A stretch of DNA of 64,000 nucleotides, taken from positions 1 to 64,000 of the forward strand of contig NRSV01000070.1 in the NCBI GenBank assembly GCA_002286855.1, read 5' to 3'. The position numbers and the translations under genes are program-made. The notes beneath the pieces are model-generated. The model did no database searches. It had not been told where the DNA came from and worked only from the letters and a program-made list of their open reading frames with translations. Positions within the stretch are counted from its first letter, which is position 1. Every line of letters begins with the position of its first letter. Shown here piece by piece: positions 21,478 through 31,845 of the stretch. The DNA comes from Bipolaris cookei. Its lineage: Eukaryota > Ascomycota > Dothideomycetes > Pleosporales > Pleosporaceae.

Positions 21478-23127
21478 ATGGCTCAATGCAGCGCTACTCT
21501 ATTAGCTTCAAATGAATCAGATATCCAGCTTGCTATCTTCTCAATCAATTCTAAGCAAATTATAAGTAATCGGAGTGCTGCTGCTATCTACAGCGTGTCT
21601 GAACGAACGATCCGCCGCCGACGCGCTGGTGTCCCTGTGCGACGCGATTGCCCGCTCAACTCAAAGAAGCTAACCCAGCTAGAGGAGCAGGTGATAGTCG
21701 ATCATGTTCTTAATCTGGATCAGCGCGGATTTGGGCCTACCTACGCTGCCGTACGCGATATGGCTGATAAGCTGCTAGCTGCGCGTGGTGCTGGCCAAGT
21801 TGGGCAGAAGTAGCCAGCTAACTTCATTAAGCGTACAGGCTCTCTTACAACACGGTTTAATCGGGCGTACGATAGGCAGAGAGCTCTTTGTGAAGATCCA
21901 GTCTTAATTAAGAGCTGGTTTGAGCTTGTAGAGCAGACAAAGGCCGAGTATGGCATCTGCGACGAAGACGTCTACAACTTTGACGAAGCTGGCTTTATGA
22001 TGGGTAAGATCACGACTCAGCTTGTCATAACAGCGTCGGAGACGAGAGGCCGGTCAAAGGCAGTTGAGCCAGGCAATCGTGAGTGGGTGACGCTGATCGC
22101 AGCGATTAACGCGACTGGCTGGGCAATCCCATCGTTCCTTATCTTTGCTGGCCAGTATCACCTATCTGCCTGGTACAAGGAGGCAGAGATCCCGCGCGAC
22201 TGGGTAATCGCAGTCAGCGATAACGGCTGGACGAACAACAAGCTAGGTGTCGCATGGATAAAGCACTTCGATGCCTACACGAAGACTCGCGTTGTCGGCA
22301 CACGTCGCCTGCTTATTCTTGACGGCCATGAGAGCCACCAGTCTCTTGAGTTCCAAGAGTTCTGTAAGGAGAACAATATCTACACTCTCTGTATGCCGCT
22401 GCACTCGTCTCATCTACTCCAGCCTCTCGACGTTTGCTGCTTCTTGCCATTAAAGCGCGCGTACAGCTACGAGGTGGAGAATCTAATCCGCCACCATATC
22501 AACTACATTACCAAGCTCGAGTTTCTACCAGCGTTTAAGGCAGCCTTTGATCGATCCTTCACGCCAGCCAATATCTGCTCTGCCTTCCGCGGCGCAGGCC
22601 TTGTTCCTCTCCAGCCAGATGCTGTTCTATCAAAGCTTAATATAAAGCTCCGTACGCCTACTTCACCAGCTGTTCTAGAGCCTCTTTGGCAGGCTTGTAC
22701 GCCTAGTAACACACGTGAGCTTGAAGCTCAATCAATGTTAATACGCGATTGCGTTCAGCGGCACCAAGGCTCATCGCCAGCTTCAATTATTGCAGCAATT
22801 GACCAGCTTAAGAAGGGGGCAGAGATAATGATACTCTCAGCTGAGCTAATGCGCGATCGGATCGCCAGCCTTGAGAGGGCTAATGAGGCAGCAACGAAGC
22901 GTAGGCAGCGTAAGAAGAAGCGGATACAGAAGCAAGGAGTGCTAACAAAGGGAGCTGGAGAGGATCTACTCGCTCAGCGCGAGGCTGATCAGCAGATTGC
23001 TCATGAAGAGCGTCAAGGAGGAGAGCGATCAGGTGTTAGCCGCCAGGCTCTAGCACGCTGTAGCAAGTATAGAGAGACTGGCCACAATGCGCTTACATGC
23101 AGGAAAGATACTCTAGATACTGCTTAA
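21478..23127 (+). pseudogene. Fot1/pogo-type transposase with zinc knuckle, one nonsense codon
   Basis: The best preserved transposase here. ATG at 21478 (MAQCSATLLASNESDIQLAI); HTH regions to about residue 110; a TAG at 21811-21813 where Trp is expected (GQK-stop-PANFIKRT); then an open frame to TAA at 23127, about 550 codons in all. The catalytic triad is present: FDEAGF, LILDGHESH and LLQPLDVCC. The C-terminus has a basic coiled coil (KRRQRKKKRIQKQG) and a knuckle reading CSKYRETGHNALTC, where the second Cys is Tyr. Related to 3705-4618 and 31,093-31,777. Imperfect terminal repeats are visible: GCACCCTACTAAACTTACA near 21,436 and its counterpart near 23,190-23,210. Confidence 0.88.
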
Positions 23128-23784
23128 TTTACTATATTAATACACAGTAAAATAATTGTATTGTTGTAGAGCTACACGCTTATAGAGGTGCGTAGGTTTG
23201 GTGGGGTGCGTCACTCGCTTATCCACTACGTTATTCAATAAGTGTCCCTTATGGTAAGATTGGAGACTACCATTTGCGAACAACTATAGTATAAGAAAAA
23301 CCCAGCATGATGTCCACACACGATCGGGGTATCTTGCTGGCCGTACAGACTATGATCACAAATTGTCAATGATAACTGCGGCCTTTGATATTGTTTAGTA
23401 AACTGGTGTCGCAAGCAAGGAGCATCAACGAATTGGTGCTTTGCTTGAATTTCCTTATTTTTAGTAACTAGTAAAAAACTGCAAGGAAACAATACTAAAC
23501 AACCATAGATAGTACGGAGGGAAAGTCCAGCTTCCACTATAAGTTTTTCTAGCTACTTTAGCTCTCGGCTGAAGTGAGTGAGATTTTAGTGCCCATTGAG
23601 TACCGAGGCGCTAGCTTAGAAAAATGATGTTAAGAGTAACGTGTTTTAGAGGTGCCAGACGGGCCAATGCCGGATATTCCCTGCCAACACTATCACAAAC
23701 TTGAAGCTATAGAGCTCTACCCAAAAGCTGTTATCGCAAGAGTTATTAGTGTAGTAATCTAGTAGTATTATTTGTTCAGTATAT
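23128..23784. other. Transposon termini and unassigned spacer
   Basis: Holds the 3' terminal repeat of the preceding element (to about 23,240) and the 3' non-coding end of the next minus-strand element. The GCCAGACGGGCCAATGCCGG-like sequence near 23,655 also recurs inverted at 30,004-30,045. ORFs in between have no recognisable domain. Confidence 0.5.
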
Positions 23785-25888
23785 CTACTGATATTTGACT
23801 GGTAGCTTGATGCGGCGGCCTGAACGCGAGTGTGGTGATGGTAGTGCGGCTAATTGATTAGCTAGCTCCGCACCACCATTACTACTACCAATGATAATAT
23901 TTTTTGATACTGGCTTCGTACGGCGCTTGGAGCTAGGACTCTTGCTAATTTGGGAGATTTGATAGCTTTTTGAAGTCGTTTGTGGGAGGCTTGGCGGGCT
24001 ATCCGGTGGGCAGCTGCTTCAGCTTTCTGCCTCTCACGATCTAGTTTTGCCTCCGCCCGCGCACGTCGCCGTGCATCTAGTTCTTGAACTTTGAGTAGCT
24101 TTCTCTCTTTTCTAGCTTTAATCATGATAGCTTTTTAGTGTTGTAACTCCTCGTAATCACGCTGTTTCTACTCATATTGGTGGCGAGCTTCTCGCACTTT
24201 CTGTGGAGACCAGAAAGTAGCTCCACCATGATAATCGTCGGACAGATTGAGCGTAACAGGCTAGATACGCTCCTTCCTCTGTCTTTCATCAATGAGAACT
24301 GCCCGGGGCTGCTCGTTTTTTCGTTGAAGAAACGCTGTATCGGCAGATAGTTTCATCATGATTCGGTTGAGCGCTGAGATCGATCTATTGCTTGTAGGTT
24401 GATTGAGTAGCTGCCGAATCGTTCTCCAATCAGAAGCTGATGCTACTAATGCGTCTATATCGCTATTAGTAGCTGTAGTTTTGAATTTTTGGAGTATAAC
24501 TTCTGGATTGAATGGTGAGAGTCCAGTAGCTCTAAAAGCATGGAGAATTGATGATTCCTTGAACGCTGCACACCAAGCTCTCAAGAATACTGGGAAGAAA
24601 TGAGATTTGGTGAATGGTATCAGCCCTTGGCTGGCATCGGCGAAGTTTGATAACTCGTTCGAGTATGCGGTGGATAGCGGCTTGAACAATCCAATATCGA
24701 GTGGCTGGAGCGTATGCGTTGAGTGCGGCGGGAAGATAGCTAATATTATTTTATTCTGATCACAGCATTCAATGAAATCCATCGTTATATGACTATGATG
24801 CCCATCTATGATGAGTAATCTGTAAGAGAATCAAGCTTTTGGCTTGGTGGCTGGATCGAACACTTGTTTGAGCCATTGGAGACCGATATTATCGTTCGAC
24901 TAGCCAGTGGCTGATGCGGTGATACATACAGTATGGATATCTAGATCAAAACCTTGGAGCAATGAGTTCTGGATAAAGTTGGATTTGCTGGAGTTGATAA
25001 TGCTTGGATCTAGATACGATTCATCCGCGCAGATACATGCAGTCAGCGTAATCCATTCGCGATTTGCATCTTGAATATTTGGCCTTTTCAATTTAGACTG
25101 GAGAGCAGCTTTACAAAACATTCTGATTGAGCGGGACTGTACTCCAATCATGAAGCCCTTCTCATCTATATTGTATATATGCCGCGGCTCCACTTTATAT
25201 TGATCGATTTTTTTGGCGTAGAAGCTCAAAATAGAGCTAACTGTCCGAACCTAAATCAGGCACTGAGGGAGTGATCGCGTGACTCCGGTTCCCCACGGAT
25301 ATCTGTGCACGGATCCAGGAGTACATCAACCCTTTTTCCTTTGAACGTAGAACAGAGATAGCAATGAACCATAGTTACTTGCCACCCCCACCTACCCGCA
25401 CGCTGTGTACACCGTGCAACTAGCTGTATTGACTTAGACATCTTGCTAACACCAAGCGCTGGCTAGCCAATAGAGTCCATTCAACACTAACATTTCTTTT
25501 TTAAATCAGCTCGGCAGCGGCTGCGATCGATAGGCATGGTGCGCTTGAGTATAATAAGATGGGAGTAGCGATGAACAAAGCGATCAGCCCAGTGGTATCC
25601 GAGCTGCTTCTGGGCTAGCTGCGACGCGATATTTCGAACTATACTTCGTGTGGGTGGTAGGCCTCGCTTAGTGAGTCTATCAATATAATCGATAAGCTCA
25701 GCTTCATGTTGTGGGTGGACTGCCTGCTGGTTCTGTGCAGCTGCGTGGCTGGAGCTAGAAATACCTCGGTGGCGGTGGCTCAGCGTTCCTGGATTAACAC
25801 CATATTTCTTTGCAATTTGAGAATATACAAGCTTTTTACTCGGCTTCAAAGTGTCAATAGCAGCAAGCGCAGCGTCAACTGATTGCAT
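23785..25888 (-). pseudogene. Fot1/pogo-type transposase, interrupted by a solo LTR
   Basis: ATG at 25888 (MQSVDAALAAIDTLKPSKK), HTH_psq-like and CENP-B-type HTH (WADRFVHRYSHLI), then an LTR insertion at 25,242-25,486. Beyond it the DDE core resumes with YNIDEKGFMIG and ANREWITL, a TAG after SATG, then the second region (about 24,800) and THTLQPLDIGLFKPLSTAYS; the tail is a basic coiled coil ending LPVKYQ with TAG at 23785-23787. Lesions: the LTR, an A-run frameshift in RQKIDQYK, and several stops. The closest relatives in the window are 26,444-27,231 and 28,641-29,582. Confidence 0.87.
25242..25486 (-). mobile_element. Solo LTR, family 2, with 5-bp target duplication
   Basis: Minus strand: starts TGTTGAATGGACTC, ends GGTTCGGACA (TG...CA), 245 bp. 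The plus-strand 5-mer CTAAC flanks it on both sides (25237-25241 and 25487-25491). Removing the LTR and one duplicate restores colinearity of the transposase. The sequence is unlike LTR family 1. Confidence 0.9.
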
Positions 25889-26106
25889 TTTGGTCACGAT
25901 GTGGGTGGTTGAAGTGGATAGAATAATTAGTATTGGAGGACGTACTGTACCGTACCGTGCCGGACAGGCCAATGCCCGAGACGGCTCAATGCCCGCTCCG
26001 ACCCATCAAAACCACCACAAAACCGAAGCTGCAGAGCGGCAATAGATAGCTATTATTATGAGATTTCTTAGTGTTGAGAAACTAGAATAATATTGCAATC
26101 ATCTAT

Positions 26107-26438
26107 TGTCGCACGCGTAGGTGCGTTGAGAAAATGGAGGTTGTTGTTTGTCGCACGCGTGCGTGCGGTGAATTGATGTGTGTATTGTGTGTCTTGTATG
26201 TATCTTCTGTCTTCTGTATAGGATGTGTCTTCTTTATATAATGTTCTGTTGTGCTCTCTACAACTGTCTTCTTTACACGACCATTGCAGGGGCTTGTTAC
26301 ATGTAGAATATCGACATACATGGGCTGTAGTCCATGCCGATATATTCTGGCATAGTGTTGGCCGTAATTCATGCCGATATGTCCTGGCATAACATCGGAT
26401 GTAACTCATATCGATATATCCTTGCATAGTCTGCGACA
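26107..26438 (-). mobile_element. Solo LTR, family 1, full copy with TCTAT target duplication
   Basis: TG...CA termini (minus strand TGTCGCAGACTATGC...CGTGCGACA), 332 bp, flanked by TCTAT at 26102-26106 and 26439-26443. It carries the three 37-bp U3 units and is longer than the 12,613 copy because of a local expansion around 26,205-26,250. It lies between two minus-strand transposase remnants, just past the stop codon of the second. Confidence 0.93.
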
Positions 26439-26443
26439 TCTAT

Positions 26444-27231
26444 CTATCGATACTTGGCTGGTAACTTGATATCGCAGCCGCGTCGCGATCGCGGTGTTGA
26501 TCGAGCTGCTGAGCCGTCAGGTGGCTGCTCACCACTGTCACAACTACTACTAATTATTTTTTGATTCTGGTTTTCTACGAGCTTTAAAGCTTCTTTTCTT
26601 ACTCTTTTGGGAAGTTCTAATAGCTTGTTTTAGTCGTTTTGCAGCTCTACGGACAGCTTGGCGAGCAGCTCGTTCAGTAGCTTCATCAGCTTTCTGCTTC
26701 GCCCGCAGTAGTCTCGCCTCAGCTCGCGCGCGACGCCATGTATTAAGCTCTGGAGCTTTAAGCAGCTTCGCCTCCTCTCGAGCTTTAATTTTAATAGCTT
26801 TCTGATGTTGTAGTACCTCACGATTACGCTGTTTCTGCTCGTAGAGGCTGCGAGCTTCTCGCACCTTCCGCGGCGACCAGAAATCAGCTTCACCATGATA
26901 ATCTTCGGGCAGCTCGAGCGCACCAGGCTGTGAGCGCTGCTTCCGCTGACGCTCACCAATTAGAGCTTCTCGTAACTTTTGAATCTCTTGCTGGTCGAGC
27001 TTTGATTGGGTGGATAGCTTTATGATGGTTCGGTTAAGCTGGAAGATCTTCCTACTCTCTTTTTGATCAACCGCGCGATTAACTATAACTAGCTCTCGAA
27101 TCTTTCTCCAATCTGAAGTGCTTAGCGTGGACGAATCGCTATCGCTGTGGTAAGCCGCTGGCTTAAACTTCTGGAGTATTACGTCTGGATTGAACGGCTA
27201 TATACCGGTAGCTTCAAAGGCTCGGAAGATC
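26444..27231 (-). pseudogene. Fot1/pogo-type transposase, C-terminal fragment
   Basis: Contains only the region after the DDE core: IFRAFEATGI-stop-PFNPDVILQKF, a leucine-rich coiled coil, GEADFWSPRKVREARSLYEQ and the basic tail, ending in TAG at 26444-26446. It breaks off at 27,231, next to an ambiguous base, where unrelated Gypsy gag sequence starts. Confidence 0.8.
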
Positions 27232-27232
27232 N
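27232..27232. other. Ambiguous base (n) at the joint of two elements
   Basis: The only n in the window. To the left is pogo-type C-terminal sequence, to the right Gypsy gag. Either a real breakpoint with a poor base call or an assembly join. Confidence 0.9.
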
Positions 27233-27754
27233 CTCAACCATGTGCGCATCCTTGAAGGCATTGTCTAGGTGCTTGAAGAACTCATCAACAGTGCTTGAAG
27301 CTGCATGCAATGATACCCAAGGGAAAACTCGTAGCTTGGCGTTACCTGTAATGCGGCTGAAAGTGTAATCGATTGCCAATTGGTTCGTGTGAAATCGTCG
27401 AGGTTCTGACCTCAGTTTTGCCTCGATTTGGTACTTCCATGACAGGTACTGGCTTCGAGTACCGTCGAACGCTTCTGGATCCTTCAGTCCTTTCTGCTGA
27501 ATCGAGTGGCTAGAGGCTGAAGGAGGCGTAACCACTGGCGTAGTTGATGTGGGGTTAGTGGTTGCTGCACTCGGTTCCTTCTTCTCAACCCTCTCCATTC
27601 GTGTCATGAGCTCGTTCATTTGTTGCATCATCTGTTGCATCATTTGCTGCATCGTCTGTTGCATCATCAACATGGTGTTTGCATCCGGTGGTTGTGGATG
27701 TTCTTCATGCCCTTGTTGTGCTCCTGGGGCCTCGTAAGAACTGTTCGTTTCCAT
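27233..27754 (-). pseudogene. Gypsy-type retrotransposon Gag, N-terminal part
   Basis: ATG at 27754 (METNSSYEAPGAQQ), then a Met/Gln-rich helix (repeats of QQMMQQM), a Ser/Thr/Pro linker and a gag core with DPEAFDGTRSQYLSWKYQIE, typical of fungal Gypsy-like Gag. It is cut at 27,232, so the zinc knuckle and all Pol domains are absent. Gag forms the particle that carries the element's RNA. The frame that remains has no stop. Confidence 0.75.
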
Positions 27755-27818
27755 CTTGATTGCTTAGGTAGGCGTTCAACCGTTGTGGTTCCTACACTAG
27801 CGTCGTTCTCGTTAAGTA

Positions 27819-28140
27819 CTGGGGGACGGCCACACCAGCTACCTGTTACTACTTCAGGGTAACCCTTAGTAGTCCGTTCCGTTGTCGCTTTGTTCTCTGC
27901 GTAAAAATAAATCTTGCGATCGTGTTGTCGCTTGATCGTTCGCTAGGTACTGGGGGACGGCCACACCAGCTACCTGTTACTACCTCGGAGTAATCCTCGT
28001 AGTTCGTTCCGTTGTCGTGTGCTCACTGCTTAGAAGCAGGTCTTGCAATTTTCCGTTGATAGAGCACTGGGGGACGGCCACACCAGCTGCTCGGAGGGGA
28101 TCGAATACAAAATGTGAGAGGCTGCGCAAAGGTTGCCGAT
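27819..28140 (-). repeat. Three leader repeats upstream of gag
   Basis: The sequence CTGGGGGACGGCCACACCAG starts at 27,819, 27,950 and 28,067 (spacing 131 and 117). In the first two units similarity extends about 70 bp. They lie between gag and the probable LTR, in the untranslated leader on the minus strand. Confidence 0.8.
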
Positions 28141-28379
28141 GCCTGGTAACAAGATTGTATTCGATAGAGAACTGAGCTTCTGAGCTACGTAGCTATCTAT
28201 ATACAGTGCTAGCTGCCCCTGCACAATCGAGTCGATAAGACCTAGTCGCTCCGGTTGTCGGTCAGAGCGCACCGAGTCTCGGCGAGACTCGGAGCTCTAG
28301 GTGGCATCCGGATTTTAGGAGCAGGCCGAGATTCCATCGAGGTACAACACACCAACTAGGCTCTAGCCTATCACAGGTG
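28141..28379 (-). mobile_element. Probable 5' LTR region of the Gypsy-type element
   Basis: Non-coding, upstream of the leader repeats. It includes a perfect hairpin with CCGAGTCTC and GAGACTCGG arms (about 28,271-28,291) and a TATATA-containing stretch near 28,197. The LTR ends are not defined because no second copy is in the window. Confidence 0.4.
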
Positions 28380-28640
28380 TTAGGCCTTTCTTCTTAAGTT
28401 TCTTTGCTGCTCTTATACATCTAAGTTACCACTCTTGTCCTGGGTTATCAGAAGCAGTTTTAAGTCTAAGTATTGCAGCCTGATTGTCTGCATATACTTT
28501 AACTTCTAGACAGTCGTCTACTAGGTCGATTGCTTTCTCTATGCCTAGGGTAATGCCTTCTAGTTCTCCATTGTAGACTAGCTGGTTATATCCTATGTTG
28601 ACTTTTTCCTGAGCTATGAGACTAGCTCTATTGACTATTG
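28380..28640 (-). pseudogene. LINE RNase H fragment
   Basis: Minus strand reads VNIGYNQLVYNGELEGITLG, then KVYADNQAAILRL and ASDNPGQEW, ending in KKLKKKG. The Glu of NGELEG and the Asp of YADNQA match the RNase H catalytic pattern of fungal LINEs. A TAA interrupts after PGQEW. It is not a duplicate of the RNase H at 13,402-14,571. Confidence 0.65.
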
Positions 28641-29582
28641 TAATCAGAATAAAATACTGTTAGCTATATTCCCGCCGCACTCAACGCATACGCTGCAGCC
28701 GCTCGATATTGGATTGTTCAAGCCACTATCCACCGCATACTCGAACAAGCTATCAAACTTCACCGATATCAGCCAAAGGCTAATACCGTCCACCAAATCT
28801 CATTTCTTTTCAATATTCTGGAGGGGTTGGTGCGCAGCGTTCAAGGAATCATCAATTCTCCATGCTTTTAGAGCTACTGGACTCTCACCATTCAATCCAG
28901 AAGTTATACTCCAAAAATTCAAAACGACAGCTACTAACAGCAATAGAGACGCATTAGTAGCCTCAGATTCTGATTGGAGAACGATTTGGTAGCTACTTAA
29001 TCAACCTACAGGCAATAGATCGATCTCAGCGCTCAATAGAAGCATGATGAAACTATCCGCTGATACAGTGTTTCTTCAGCGAGAAAACGAGTAGCTCAAG
29101 GTAGCTCTCATAGATGAGAGACAGCAGAAAGAGTGTATCCAGCCTGGTACGCTCGAGCTGTCCGACGATTACCATGGTGGAGCTACTTTCTGGTCTCCAC
29201 GGAAAGTGCGAGAAGCCCGCCACCAATATGAGCAGAAACAGCGTAATTACGAGGAGTTACAATGCCGAGAAGCTATTCAAAGCTCAAGAACTAGACGCGC
29301 GGCGACGTGCGCGGGCGGAGGCAAAACTAGATCGTGAGAGGCAGAAAGCTGAAGCAGCTGCCCACCGGATAGCCCGCCAAGCCGCCCACGAACGACTTTA
29401 GAAAGCCATCTCCCAAATTAGCAAGAAGCCTAGCTCTAAGCGCTGTACGAAGCCAGTATCAAAAAAGTATTATCATTGGTAGTAGTAATGGTGGTGCGGA
29501 GCCAACTAATCAATCAGCAGCAGTACCATCACCGCGCTCACGTTCAGGCCGCCCCATCAAGCTACCAGTCAAACATCAGTAA
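28641..29582 (+). pseudogene. Fot1/pogo-type transposase, C-terminal half
   Basis: Begins inside the DDE core (NQNKILLAIFPPHSTHTLQP), passes the third Asp (LQPLDIGLFKPLSTAYS) and the conserved WCAAFKESSILHAFRATGLSP, then the coiled-coil tail ending LPVKHQ with TAA at 29580-29582. Stops include TAG in RTIW-stop-LLNQP and in RENE-stop-LKVAL, plus a frameshift in the tail. Very close to the minus-strand copy at 23,785-24,782. Its 3' non-coding end is split by a solo LTR at 29,683 and resumes at 30,004. Confidence 0.85.
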
Positions 29583-29682
29583 ATAGATTGAATAAATAAT
29601 ATTACTAGATTACTATACTTGAAATTTTTGCGATAACAGCTTTTGTGTAGAGTTCTATAGCTTCAAGTTTGTGATATTGTTG

Positions 29683-30003
29683 TGTCACAGCCTATGTAAG
29701 GCCGCAGAAGCAATGACTTCAGTTGAGCCGTGTCAGATGTAAGTACCTGGACTCGTTGAACCTCAACTGAAGAACGTTCAGGGAACTCTATTACTACACC
29801 AGTACGTAAACACCGGGAGTCTATCAGGGAAACCAAAAGGACCCTTAGCGAACCTGATCTTGACGCCCACAACCGCCACGTATAAATAACGATAAGGCGG
29901 GTCGATAATAGAGAACACACACAATACACAAATTTAAGCACCGCATATACGCGTGCGACAAACAACAACATCCATTTTTCTCACTGCACCTACGCGTGCA
30001 ACA
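29683..30003 (+). mobile_element. Solo LTR, family 1 variant, with near-matching target duplication
   Basis: Begins TGTCACAGCCTATGTAAGG and ends CTACGCGTGCAACA, 321 bp. The flanks are TGTTG (29678-29682) and TATTG (30004-30008), one G-to-A difference. Its two ends match family 1 but the middle is different and lacks the 37-bp repeats. A TATAAATA at about 29,880 suggests the LTR reads left to right. It is inserted in the 3' end of the pogo-type element; GTGATATTGTTG joins GCAGG once it is removed. Confidence 0.85.
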
Positions 30004-30008
30004 TATTG

Positions 30009-30351
30009 GCAGGAAAAATCCGGCGTTAGCCCGTCCGGCACCTTTAAGCTCAGACACCTAGCAGTGGCCACCCCCAGTAGTGGCCACCCCAACTACTCCA
30101 CCAACAATAACTATTTCTGTTGAAAATACTCCAATTACATGTCATGAGGACACTAGGTCACATGGCTTGGCGCCGCCCTATATCAGCTGAGCTATACATA
30201 GTTAGCAATCTACACACTCAGCAACCACTTTTAGCCCCAACAGAACCATCCATTACATAGTCATACTATCGCAAAGGACCTAATTCTAACAATTTCTGAC
30301 TTCTGAAGCTGCCCACCATCACCATAACGCTCCAATACGGCCAATTGTGCA
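30009..30351. other. Transposon ends and spacer
   Basis: 30,009-30,055 is the terminal part of the preceding pogo-type element. A doubled AGTGGCCACCCC motif (about 30,064-30,092) probably marks the terminal repeat of the next element. No other ORF is supported. Confidence 0.5.
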
Positions 30352-31115
30352 GTGTCTACTCAACCTGCTATCCGCAGTTATCGTGCTGGTGTTTTTAAAT
30401 CGCAAAAAGCTGCGGCTGCCGCGTATGGCGTTCCGCGATCAACATTCCGCGATCGCCTCACTGGGCGAGTTCAACGTGTAATAGCTCACCACCACGAGCA
30501 GCGATTATCACCAGAGCAAGAATCTTAGCTCGTTAACTATATTCTCTACGAAGATGGCTGCGCGCGCCTACCTAGCCATGCGCTCCTTCGACAAATGATG
30601 ATCCGGATACTCGATCAGAACGGTGATACTGCTCCACTTGGCAAAGATTGGACCTCTAGCTTTCTACGCCGTGACCCACGTGTCCACTCAGTCATCGTCC
30701 GAACAATTGAAGCTGTTAGAGCCAAAGCAGCCACCCCAAACGCGATTGAAGCTTTCTTTGAGCTTTTTGAGCGCACTAGATCTCGATTCAATGTCCCCTA
30801 CGCCGATATCTATAATATGGACGAGACTGGCATCGTGTTAGGCGTCTGTAGTAACTCTCACGTAGTTGCTTCAGCTACTAAACCCAAGGCTTAAGCCCAA
30901 TCACCAGAGATGCGCGAGTGGGTAGCAATTATCGAGTGCGTCTCAGCTGCTGGAGCTAAGCTATCGCCAGTGATCATCTTGAAAGGCCAAAGCCTTCAGT
31001 CAAGCTGGTTTCCTTCAGAAGCTGTGCCTGAGTGGTACTACACCCCTTCAGCTAATGCCTGGGCATCTAAAGATATTGGGACAGAGTGGTTGTTACGGAT
31101 GTTTATCACAAAAAC
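30352..31115 (+). pseudogene. Fot1/pogo-type transposase, N-terminal fragment of another family
   Basis: The frame starts at a GTG where ATG would be expected (STQPAIRSYRAGVFKSQKAA), with an HTH (AAYGVPRSTFRDRLTGR), the CENP-B-like region (GKDWTSSFLRRDPRVHS) and the DDE start YNMDETGIVLG, then MREWVAIIECVSAAGAKLSP. TAG interrupts at QES-stop-LVNYI and TAA at PKA-stop-AQSPE. The fragment ends near 31,115, where it meets an unrelated transposase running the other way. Confidence 0.82.
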
Positions 31116-31777
31116 CGCTGATCGCGCTGCTAATCGCGCTGCCAGCGAAGATGAGAAACGGTGGGACTGCCAAGTCAGCTGCGTTGATTGCAGCAATCGA
31201 CATCACCCACTCACGATTGCCTGGATGAATAGCCTTTGGCCGGCCTCTTCTTTCTGATACTGTAATAACAAGCTGAGTTGTGATCTTACTTATCATAAAG
31301 CCAGCTTAGTCACATCATAAAACCAGCTTAGTCGAAGTTGTAGACGTCCTCATCACAAATACCGTAATTCGCCTTCGTCCGCTCTATAAGCTCAAACCAG
31401 CTCTTGATTAAGACTATATCTTCGCACAGAGCTCTCTGCCTATCGTACGCCTGATGAAGTTAGCTGGCCACTTTTGCCCAACCTGTCCAGCGCCGCACGC
31501 AGCCAGCAGCGTAGGTAGGCGCAAATTCACGTAGATCTAGGTCAAGTATATGATCGACTATCACTTCCTCTTCTAGCCTACTGAGCTTCTTTGACTTAGG
31601 CTGGCAATCGCGTCGCGCAGGGACACCAGCGCGTCGGCGGCAGATCGTTCGTTCAAACACGCTATAGATAGCAGCAGCATAACGATTACTCTGTATTTGG
31701 TGGGAATTAATAGAAGAGATAGCAAGCTGAATATCTGATTCATTTGAGGCTAATAGAGTGGCGCTACGTTGAGCCAT
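31093..31777 (-). pseudogene. Fot1/pogo-type transposase, N-terminal fragment
   Basis: ATG at 31777 (MAQRSATLLASNESDIQLAI), closely related to 21,478-23,127. The HTH region reads through RRAGVPARRDCQPKSKKLSR; frames change near 31,490. The DDE start survives only as ISKITTQLVITVSERRGR and GNREWVMSIAAINA, then FLIFAGS. A short duplication of the Asp-region codons lies near 31,295-31,330. The rest is missing. The terminal repeat is visible at about 31,800-31,845. Confidence 0.82.
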
Positions 31778-31845
31778 TGCTTGTTAAGATGGGAAAGGTG
31801 TGCAAAGTTGGTGGAGTGCGGCGCTCGCTCATCCACGACGTTTTA

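Noticed and set aside
23235..23537. 100-codon Cys-containing ORF as a small secreted effector
   Set aside because: No signal peptide at the start and it lies in transposon-flank sequence.
27819..28140. CRISPR-like spaced repeats
   Set aside because: Only three units, spacing over 100 bp, eukaryotic retroelement context.
1088..30003. The GCGACA-ended repeats as MITEs
   Set aside because: TG...CA termini, exact 5-bp target duplications and a TATA box in one copy fit LTRs better; I know of no common DNA transposon with these ends and a 5-bp duplication.
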